Assembly (NCBI RefSeq): GCF_003590775.1
Contig: NZ_QYUM01000004.1
Span: forward strand, 372,001 to 436,000
Source of the DNA: Sphingomonas cavernae
GTDB lineage: Bacteria > Pseudomonadota > Alphaproteobacteria > Sphingomonadales > Sphingomonadaceae
Length of the DNA stretch: 64,000 nt
Direction: 5' to 3'
This document shows positions 57,810-64,000 of the stretch, piece by piece (the first letter of the stretch is position 1; the number at the start of each line of letters is the position of its first letter). The notes below the pieces were generated by a model. The model made no database searches, was not told the DNA's origin, and worked only from the letters and a program-made list of their open reading frames with translations. The position numbers and the translations under genes were made by a program.

Positions 57810-60092
57810 ATGGACGAAACGGCTTCACGTGAAGCGTTTGCGCCTGAAGCACCGGCGCACATCGCGCTGATTGGCAATGCGCTTCCCCGGCGTTGCGGAA
57901 TGGCGACCTTTACGAGCGATACCTGTGACGCGCTGGCGGCGCGCTTTCCCGCCATGACCGTCGATCTCTACGCGATGGACGACGGCAGCGGCATTGCCTA
58001 TCCCGAGCACATCGCCACCATCGACCAGAATGACCCTGCCGCCTATCGCGCGGCCGCGCGCAAGATCGCCGAGAGCGGCGCGCGCGCGATCTGGCTCCAG
58101 CACGAATATGGCATTTTCGGCGGGACCGCTGGCGAGTTGATCCTGAATCTGCTCGACCGCGTGAACCTGCCCGTTCTCGTGACGCTTCATACGGTGCTCG
58201 AAAAGCCCGGTCCCGATGAGCGCCGCGTGCTCGAAGCGCTCGCGCGACGTGCGTCCAAACTCATCGTCATGGCCGAAAAGGCCCGCGAGATTCTGCGTCG
58301 CGTCTATGGCGTGGCGGATGCGCAAATCGCCGTCATCCCGCACGGCGTTCCCGATCGACCGCTCGTTGCGCCCGACTCCGTCAAGCCGCGGTTCGGCTTC
58401 GAAGGCCGCCGGGTGATCCTCACCTTCGGCCTGATAGCCCCCGGCAAGGGCATCGAGGTGATGATCGACGCGATGCCGCGCATCGTCGCTGCGCATCCCG
58501 AGACGCTCTATGTCGTGCTCGGCGCGACGCATCCCAATCTCGTCCGGCGCGAGGGCGAGGCGTATCGCGAAAAGCTGCACGCGCTCGCCGAAACGCTCGG
58601 CGTGAGCGACCATGTCCGCTTCATCGACGCCTTTGTCGACCCCGACGAGTTGCTCGACTATCTTCAGGCGGCCGATGTCTATGTGACGCCCTATCTGAAC
58701 CGCGATCAGATCACTTCGGGCACGCTTTCCTATGCTGTCAGCGTCGGCAAACCCGTCGTCGCAACGCCCTATATCCATGCCACCGAGATCCTCGACGAGA
58801 ATCACGGCGTGCTCGTCAATTTCGGCGACAGCGCCCAGATGGCGGCGGCGATCGTGCGGCTGCTCGAGGACGATGCGGGGCGCGATGCGCTCGCGGAACG
58901 CGCCTATGCGCGCGGGCGGACGATGCTTTGGTCGCGGCTCGCCGAGCGCGCGGCGATGATCCTCGGCGAAATGGAGCAGCGCGCGCCCATGCGGCTCGGC
59001 AAGGCAATGACGGCGCGCGCCAGCCTCCTCGCCCCCGATCTGACCGCAGTGCTTCGCATGAGCGATTCGACGGGGATGTACCAGCACGGCGTCTTTTCGG
59101 TGCCCGACCGCCATCACGGCTATTGCGTCGATGACAATGCACGCGCGCTGATGCTGCTCGGACGCATCGAGGATATCGACGAAAGCCAGCGCGATCAGTG
59201 GATGACGGTCTACGCCTCGTTCGTCCAGCATAGCTGGAACCCCGATCATGGCCGCTTCCGCAACTTCATGCGCTTTGATCGAAGCTGGTGCGAGGATTTC
59301 GGATCGGAAGACAGTCACGGCCGCGCATTGTGGTCGCTGGGCGTCACCGCTCGCCACGCGCCGATCCAGAAGCACGCCGACTGGGCGGCGAACCTCTTCG
59401 ACCGGACCGCGCATCACGCGCTTTCGCTCGGCGCACCGCGTGCGCAGGCCTTCGCGATGCTGGGTGCTGCCGCGATGTTTGACGCGCGCCGCGGTCACGG
59501 CGCCTCGCGCGCGATACTGGAGACCTTCGGCGATCAATTGCTTGCACTGCTCGCCGAATCAAGGCGACCCGACTGGCCATGGTTCGAGGCGGTGCTTGCC
59601 TATGACAATGCGCGCCTGCCCGAGGCGCTGCTGCGCGCGGGCATAGCGCTTGGCCGGGAAGACTACCGCGAATGCGGGTTGCAGACGCTGGACTGGATCG
59701 CCGGGCAGCAGATCGCGCCCGAGGGGCATTTCCGCGCGGTTGGCACCGACAGCTTCGGGCGCGCATTCGAACCGCCCATGCCGTTCGACCAGCAGCCGCT
59801 GGAAGCGCAGGCGACGATCGACGCGTGCGAAGCCGCATTTGAAGCCTCGGGCGATCGCCGATGGGTCGATGAGGCACGGCGCGCCTATCGCTGGTTTCTG
59901 GGGGAAAATGACCTCGACATGCCCCTCGCCACGCGCAACGATGGCGGCTGTTTCGACGGGTTGATGCCCACCGGCATCAATCGCAACCAGGGCGCGGAAT
60001 CGATCCTGGCACTGCAACTCGCCTCCTGCGCAATTTCCAGACTATCCAAGGCCGCTACAGCCGTGGCAGAACCGGTGGGCGCCGTCGCTTGA
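57810..60092 (+). CDS. GT4 glycosyltransferase fused to a helical (alpha/alpha-type) domain
   Basis: 760 residues from ATG 57810, with AAGGG six bases upstream; GTG 57804 is alternative. The first 390 residues are a GT-B glycosyltransferase of family 4: GNALPRRCGMATFTSDTCDA, ILTFGLIAPGKGIEVMIDAM, the nucleotide-sugar site TPYLNRDQITSGTLSYAVSV and GKPVVATPYIHA. The remaining 370 residues have no membrane segment and show (alpha/alpha)-type repeats: HHGYCVDDNARALMLLGRIE, SEDSHGRALWSLGVTARHAP, AQAFAMLGAAAMFDARRGHG, ARLPEALLRAGIALGREDYR. These resemble six-hairpin glycosidase/epimerase folds. The GH130-type gene follows and overlaps its stop region, so the two likely act on the same mannose-containing product. 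Confidence 0.85.
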   Translation: MDETASREAFAPEAPAHIALIGNALPRRCGMATFTSDTCDALAARFPAMTVDLYAMDDGSGIAYPEHIATIDQNDPAAYRAAARKIAESGARAIWLQHEYGIFGGTAGELILNLLDRVNLPVLVTLHTVLEKPGPDERRVLEALARRASKLIVMAEKAREILRRVYGVADAQIAVIPHGVPDRPLVAPDSVKPRFGFEGRRVILTFGLIAPGKGIEVMIDAMPRIVAAHPETLYVVLGATHPNLVRREGEAYREKLHALAETLGVSDHVRFIDAFVDPDELLDYLQAADVYVTPYLNRDQITSGTLSYAVSVGKPVVATPYIHATEILDENHGVLVNFGDSAQMAAAIVRLLEDDAGRDALAERAYARGRTMLWSRLAERAAMILGEMEQRAPMRLGKAMTARASLLAPDLTAVLRMSDSTGMYQHGVFSVPDRHHGYCVDDNARALMLLGRIEDIDESQRDQWMTVYASFVQHSWNPDHGRFRNFMRFDRSWCEDFGSEDSHGRALWSLGVTARHAPIQKHADWAANLFDRTAHHALSLGAPRAQAFAMLGAAAMFDARRGHGASRAILETFGDQLLALLAESRRPDWPWFEAVLAYDNARLPEALLRAGIALGREDYRECGLQTLDWIAGQQIAPEGHFRAVGTDSFGRAFEPPMPFDQQPLEAQATIDACEAAFEASGDRRWVDEARRAYRWFLGENDLDMPLATRNDGGCFDGLMPTGINRNQGAESILALQLASCAISRLSKAATAVAEPVGAVA

Positions 60093-60121
60093 ATTTTCAG
60101 GCACGGACAGGGGGAGCGCCG

Positions 60122-61426
60122 GTGGAGCCGGGAAGGTCGATGCTCAGCGTCTACAATCATCACCTGAGGCTCTACGCCGATCCGTCGCGCGTCGTGGTTC
60201 GTCCCTTTCACCTTGCGTGGCAAGCGAATGGGGCGACGCGAAGCCGTTCCGAGCGGCTGGTCGACGAAGTCCTCGAAATGGACACCAAAACCGCGCAGGC
60301 GCAACTTGAGGCGGTGCTCAAGGATTTCGAGGAACGCCATTGGCAGACGCGCCGCGTCTTCATGACGCGCTATGAGGAAATCGAAGCGCAGCTCGGGCGC
60401 GAACTCGGCGACATCGGCGACGACAAGCGTCAGCTCATCGGCGCCTATTTCTGCCACGAATACAGCTATGCCGCCGCAGCCCTGATGAATCCGAGCGTGG
60501 TTTCGCACCACGACCAGACGGGGATGCCCAAGGGATCGCAGCGGATCATCATGTCGCTGCGCGCGGTGGGCGAAGGCCATATCTCCACCGTCGTCTTTCG
60601 CGAAGGCATCATCAGCGACACGGGTGACCTGCGGCTCGCGCCCGAGCCCCCCTTCGCCACCGCCGCCGACGCGCTCGACGAGGCCGAGGACCTCGTGCCT
60701 GAAGGTCCCGTCACGGTCTACCGCCACCAGGACAGCACGCTTTCGGGGACGGTGATCTTCCCGATTACGCCCGCGCAGCGCAACGGGCTCGAGGATCTGC
60801 GCCTCGTCCATTTCACGCATGACGACGGCTCGGTCGAGTGGATCGGCACCTATACCGCCTATTCGGGGCGCGAGATCCAGTCCGAGATGATGCGAACGCG
60901 CGATTTCCACAGTTTCGACCTCGTGCCGATCAAGGGCGCCGCCGCGCGCAACAAGGGCATGGCGCTGTTCCCACGCAAGATCGACGGCAGCTACATGATG
61001 ATCGGCCGGCAGGACGGCGAAAACATCTTCCTGCTCAAGTCCGACTCGATCGACCACTGGGAGGACGGCGAGAAGCTGGTGGAACCGGTCTACCCATGGG
61101 AACTCGTCCAGATGGGCAATTGCGGCCCGCCCATCGAACTCGACGAGGGCTGGCTGCTGCTCACCCACGGTGTCGGCGCGATGCGCAAATATTCGATCGG
61201 GGCGGTGCTGCTCGACAAGAAGGATCCGTCGAAGGTGCTCGCGCGCACTCCCGATCCGATCCTTTCCGCGATCGAGCAGGACCGCGAGGGCTATGTCCCC
61301 AATGTCGTCTATACCTGCGGTGCGATGAAGCATGGCGACCTGCTCTTCATGCCCTATGGCGTGGCCGACAGTTCGGTCGCCTTCGCCTTCGTGCCGATCG
61401 GCGCGCTGCTCGACCTGATGAAGTGA
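60122..61426 (+). CDS. GH130-family glycoside phosphorylase/hydrolase-like protein
   Basis: 434 residues if started at GTG 60122 (GGGGGAG upstream). A TTG at 60089 overlapping the previous stop and an ATG at 60140 are alternatives. After a helical N-terminal stretch (about 40-130), the five-bladed propeller carries GH130 hallmarks: NGLEDLRLVHFTHDDGSVEW with the catalytic-type aspartate, AARNKGMALFPRKIDGSYMM, MGNCGPPIELDEGWLLLTHG and EGYVPNVVYTCG. Characterised GH130 enzymes phosphorolyse or hydrolyse beta-mannosides. Coupled to the GT4 fusion gene, it suggests turnover of a beta-mannosyl oligo- or polysaccharide. The substrate is inferred only. Confidence 0.85.
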   Translation: MEPGRSMLSVYNHHLRLYADPSRVVVRPFHLAWQANGATRSRSERLVDEVLEMDTKTAQAQLEAVLKDFEERHWQTRRVFMTRYEEIEAQLGRELGDIGDDKRQLIGAYFCHEYSYAAAALMNPSVVSHHDQTGMPKGSQRIIMSLRAVGEGHISTVVFREGIISDTGDLRLAPEPPFATAADALDEAEDLVPEGPVTVYRHQDSTLSGTVIFPITPAQRNGLEDLRLVHFTHDDGSVEWIGTYTAYSGREIQSEMMRTRDFHSFDLVPIKGAAARNKGMALFPRKIDGSYMMIGRQDGENIFLLKSDSIDHWEDGEKLVEPVYPWELVQMGNCGPPIELDEGWLLLTHGVGAMRKYSIGAVLLDKKDPSKVLARTPDPILSAIEQDREGYVPNVVYTCGAMKHGDLLFMPYGVADSSVAFAFVPIGALLDLMK

Positions 61427-61470
61427 AGCTTTTCCTCGCCTTTCACAGCTATTTACAGTAGTGTCAGCGC

Positions 61471-61875
61471 ATGACCGCAGCGATTCCCCATGACCATCCC
61501 ATCGAGATCGTTCCGGGCGATATCGACTTCATGGGGCATGTGAACAACGCCAACTACCTGAACTGGGTACAGGAAGCGGTGCTCGACCACTGGCGCTCGC
61601 TGGCGCCCCCCGATGCGGTCGCCCGGCATCTGTGGGTCGCGCTCAAGCACGAGATCACCTATCGCAAGCCCGCCTTTCTGGACGACGAGGTGATCGCCAC
61701 CGTCATCCTCGAAAAAGTCCAAGGCGCACGCGCGTTCTACGAAACGCTGATCAAGCGCGGCGAGGACGTGCTGGCCGAGGTCAAGTCGAGCTGGTGCTGC
61801 ATCGACGCCGAAACGCTGCGACCCGCGCGCATCGCGAGCGAGATCGCCGAGCGGTTCTTTTCCAAGGGCAACTGA
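61471..61875 (+). CDS. Acyl-CoA thioesterase, 4-hydroxybenzoyl-CoA thioesterase (hotdog) type
   Basis: 134 residues from ATG 61471. The hotdog fold signature is DIDFMGHVNNANYLNWVQEA, with the acidic catalytic residue in the YLNWVQEA helix, followed by ALKHEITYRKPAFLDDEV and a DVLAEVKSSWCCID strand. It is about the normal 130-150 residues. Acyl-CoA substrates are inferred from the family; the specific acyl group is not known. It follows the GH130 gene after 44 bases. Confidence 0.88.
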   Translation: MTAAIPHDHPIEIVPGDIDFMGHVNNANYLNWVQEAVLDHWRSLAPPDAVARHLWVALKHEITYRKPAFLDDEVIATVILEKVQGARAFYETLIKRGEDVLAEVKSSWCCIDAETLRPARIASEIAERFFSKGN

Positions 61876-61904
61876 GCGCGCGTCCGGCCCGGCCGGTGCG
61901 CAGT

Positions 61905-62246
61905 TCACCCGCCCTCGAGCGTCTCCATGATCCGCTTGCTGTAGACCTTCCCCCAGGTCGCGAGCGGCGTCACTGCATCGTTGAGCGTCCGCCCGAGTTC
62001 GGTGACCGAATATTCGACGCGCGGCGGGATCTCATGGAACATTTCGCGCGCGATGATGCCATCGGCCTCCATCTCGCGCAGATTCTGGATCAGCATCTTT
62101 TCGCTGATCCCCGTCACGCGCCGCTTTAATTCGCCGAAGCGGATCGGACCGAAATGGATCTCCCACAGGATGAAGGTCTTCCATTTGCCGCCGATCACTT
62201 CGAGCGCGGCGCCGAGTCCACAGGCTTCGGGCATGTTTTTCGCCAC
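61905..62246 (-). CDS. HxlR-family winged-helix regulator
   Basis: 113 residues from GTG 62246, with GGAG six bases upstream. The HxlR signature is EVIGGKWKTFILWEIHFGPI, then RFGELKRRVTGISEKMLIQN, LREMEADGIIAREMF and PPRVEYSVTELGRTL. These dimeric regulators often sense reactive electrophiles or redox through a conserved cysteine; here a cysteine (ACGLGAALEVI, residue 9) is in the usual place. It is divergent from a glutathione S-transferase gene, the classic regulator-target layout. Confidence 0.93.
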   Translation of the reverse strand: MAKNMPEACGLGAALEVIGGKWKTFILWEIHFGPIRFGELKRRVTGISEKMLIQNLREMEADGIIAREMFHEIPPRVEYSVTELGRTLNDAVTPLATWGKVYSKRIMETLEGG

Positions 62247-62275
62247 GCAATTCTCCGAAACTTACCTTCTGGTGC

Positions 62276-62298
62276 GTACCCTACAAAATAGTCGGTAC
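62276..62298. promoter_or_regulatory. Probable HxlR operator in the HxlR-GST divergent region
   Basis: GTACC (62276-62280) and GGTAC (62294-62298) flank CTA-CAAAA-TAG, itself a small inverted repeat. The palindrome lies 30 bases upstream of the regulator GTG and 78 bases upstream of the GST ATG, suited to a site that controls both. Confidence 0.5.
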
Positions 62299-62375
62299 TT
62301 GAGAAAAGCATAGCAAAGCCGCATCTGGCTGTCAGGCGCCCGGGCCCGGCGCTCCAGACATCAACGGAGATATAT

Positions 62376-63074
62376 ATGGAACCGGTATTGTTCTACGGCA
62401 TCCCGCACGGCTGCTCGTTCGGATCGATCGTCGCGCTTGAGTGGCTGGGCCAGCCCTATCGGCTGAGTCGCGTCGACATGCTCGCGAAGGAAGCGGGCTA
62501 TGCGCACATCAACCCGACGATGCAGACCCCCGCACTGATGCTTGAGGATGGCAGCGTGCTGACCGAAAGCCTAGCCATCCTGCATCATATCGCGGCGCGC
62601 GATCTTTCCCGCGGCATCGGCTTTGCGCAGGGCACGCGTGCGTTCGACGAACTCAATGCGATGCTGTCCTACCTGCATACCAGCGTGCACGGCGCGTTCG
62701 GCATGGTCTGGAACAGCTTCAAGCAGCCCGAAGGATCGCCCGAGGCCGCGATGCTGCGTATGCTGGGCCGCGACAGCACGGCGCAGGTCCTCGCAAATCT
62801 TGAGGCGCATCTGGCGGACCGCGCATGGCTGGTGGGCGTACAGGCGACGATCGCCGATGCCTATTTCGCGGCGATCGTCCGCTGGGCGGAGGATTTGCAA
62901 CTGTTCGATCTGCCGCGCGAATATCCCGCGGTCGACCGGCTGCTCCGCAAGCTGGAAGCCGATCCCGCGATGGTTTTCGCGCACGCGATCGAAGATGAAA
63001 CCCCCGCGCAATCGGCGGGCGGCTTCCGGGGACACGTCACGCTGGACACGCTGCTCCCGCGGCTTGCTGCCTGA
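62376..63074 (+). CDS. Glutathione S-transferase family protein
   Basis: 232 residues from ATG 62376. The thioredoxin-like N-terminal domain starts EPVLFYGIPHGCSFGSIVAL, with a cysteine near position 13 that suggests a beta/omega-like active site. The glutathione-binding TPALMLEDGSVLTESLAILH has the cis-proline and E-S pair. The helical C-terminal domain includes VGVQATIADAYFAAIVRW. It is divergent from the HxlR gene, which probably controls it in response to an electrophile. The OPT transporter gene converges one base after its stop. Confidence 0.92.
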   Translation: MEPVLFYGIPHGCSFGSIVALEWLGQPYRLSRVDMLAKEAGYAHINPTMQTPALMLEDGSVLTESLAILHHIAARDLSRGIGFAQGTRAFDELNAMLSYLHTSVHGAFGMVWNSFKQPEGSPEAAMLRMLGRDSTAQVLANLEAHLADRAWLVGVQATIADAYFAAIVRWAEDLQLFDLPREYPAVDRLLRKLEADPAMVFAHAIEDETPAQSAGGFRGHVTLDTLLPRLAA

Positions 63075-64000
63075 TCAGGCGATCCCGGCGGATCGCCTGG
63101 CTGTGCGATACAGCCAGGCGATCACACCTGTGAACACGATAAGCCCGATCGGCAGGGCAAAGCTTTCGAAGCCTTCGCCCACCAGCGCAAGCGGAGCGTC
63201 GCTGTTGGTGCTCCAGACGAGGCCCGCAAAGGCGACGCCGAACAGGCTTTCGCCGACGATCAGCCCCGTCGCCATCAGCACGCCCATGCGCTTCGCGAAT
63301 TCGGGATCGGCGGCGCGCTCGGCGCGGCGTTCGTAGAAATAGCCGAGCGCCGCACCGACGGGGATGAGCAAGGTCAGCGCCATCGGGAGATAGATGCCCA
63401 TGCCCACGCCCAGGGGTGGGAGCCGCATCTTGCCCGCCTTGCCCAGCGCCTCGTCGATCGCGATCACGACGACGCCGATCGTGGCACCGAAGCCGATCAG
63501 GCTCCAGTCGAGATCGCCGCCGAGCACGCCCTTGGCGAGTGCCGAGATCAGCGCGGCCTGCGGGGCTGCGAGCGCGTTCGCGCCTGCCCCCGGCGCGCCC
63601 TGGAAGCCGAAAGCGCCGTTGAGCAGGCTGAGCACGGGCGGAATGACGAGCGAGCCGAAGATCACGCCGAGGACGAGCGCGAACTGCTGCTTCCACGGTG
63701 TCGCGCCGACGAGCTGGCCGGTCTTCAGATCCTGAAGATTGTCGTTGGAGATGGTGGCGATCGAAAAGACGATCGCGGTCGTGAACAGCGCATAGGCGAC
63801 GAGCGCCTGCGCGCGATCGGGATCGCCGCCATGACCGTAGAGGATCGCGAGCAGCAGCGCCGCGCCCAGCACCGCGAGGATGCCGACGCCCGAGACCGGG
63901 CTGTTGGAGGCGCCGATCAGCCCCGCCATATAGCCGCAGACCGCAGCAATCACGACGCCGATGAAGAGGATATAGACGAGCGTGCCCGCGATGATTGGCA
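63075..64000 (-). CDS. OPT-family oligopeptide/metal-chelate transporter (partial, runs off right edge)
   Basis: The reverse frame is open from the stop at 63075 to the window end; the 5' part lies beyond 64000. Many membrane helices are present. The OPT motif is SNDNLQDLKTGQLVGATPWK followed by QQ, typical of the oligopeptide transporter family. The C-terminal portion has repeated helices (IGVVVIAIDEALGKAGK, LGVGMGIYLPMALTLLIPVG, MGVLMATGLIVGESLFGVAF, AWLYRTAR). OPT members import oligopeptides or metal chelates with protons. The N-terminal part that would identify the subtype is absent. Confidence 0.9.
   Translation of the reverse strand, partial: PIIAGTLVYILFIGVVIAAVCGYMAGLIGASNSPVSGVGILAVLGAALLLAILYGHGGDPDRAQALVAYALFTTAIVFSIATISNDNLQDLKTGQLVGATPWKQQFALVLGVIFGSLVIPPVLSLLNGAFGFQGAPGAGANALAAPQAALISALAKGVLGGDLDWSLIGFGATIGVVVIAIDEALGKAGKMRLPPLGVGMGIYLPMALTLLIPVGAALGYFYERRAERAADPEFAKRMGVLMATGLIVGESLFGVAFAGLVWSTNSDAPLALVGEGFESFALPIGLIVFTGVIAWLYRTARRSAGIA

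Overview
The window is a GC-rich (by eye), gene-dense bacterial chromosome segment. Several markers point to an alphaproteobacterium, most likely of the order Sphingomonadales (a Sphingopyxis/Sphingomonas-like genome): a complex I NDUFA12-type subunit, a DUF3035/BamF lipoprotein behind ileS-lspA, a release factor 2 with an SPY tripeptide and no frameshift, a tandem cold-shock-domain protein, a TorF-type porin and many dispersed palindromic elements. No tool-based classification was possible. No phage, plasmid, transposase, CRISPR or rRNA gene was seen.

Layout. 1-7.2 kb: NDUFA12 (cut by the left edge), a DUF192 lipoprotein, a double cold-shock protein, RecX, a fatty acyl-AMP ligase, a membrane GGDEF-EAL protein and an isochorismatase-like hydrolase. 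7.2-28.9 kb: the transcription/translation core, tRNA-Trp, secE, nusG, rplK, rplA, rplJ, rplL, rpoB and rpoC. This block is broken twice. A secreted serine hydrolase lies between rplA and rplJ. About 7.5 kb (DUF4403 lipoprotein, thioesterase-like protein, carotenoid oxygenase, TetR regulator, large sulfatase) lies between rplL and rpoB. rpoB has its own strong-looking promoter and a candidate attenuator, and rpoB and rpoC are separated by a palindromic element. The genes that usually follow rpoC (rpsL, rpsG, fusA, tuf) are not here.

29-43 kb: an outer-membrane barrel, an SMR exporter, dapB-nth, tRNA-Arg(CCG), several small envelope proteins (DUF1311/LprI-like, PliG-like, a POTRA-less Omp85-like barrel, DUF1622, DUF202), a GST, a bifunctional penicillin-binding protein, prfB, a lipoprotein methyltransferase and a RadC-type JAB protein. 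43-51 kb: a co-directional run thyA-folA-M19 dipeptidase-ribF-ileS-lspA-bamF. 51-57 kb: a TorF porin, a mechanosensitive channel and the tightly overlapped sseA-metC-mscS operon, and an S10 carboxypeptidase. 57-64 kb: queF, a GT4 fusion protein with a GH130 phosphorylase-like partner, a thioesterase, a divergent HxlR/GST pair and an OPT-family transporter cut by the right edge.

The most distinctive signal is the set of palindromic repeat elements of several families. They sit in intergenic gaps, between rpoB and rpoC, over the stop codon of ribF, and in frame inside ileS, where one adds about 42 residues to isoleucyl-tRNA synthetase.
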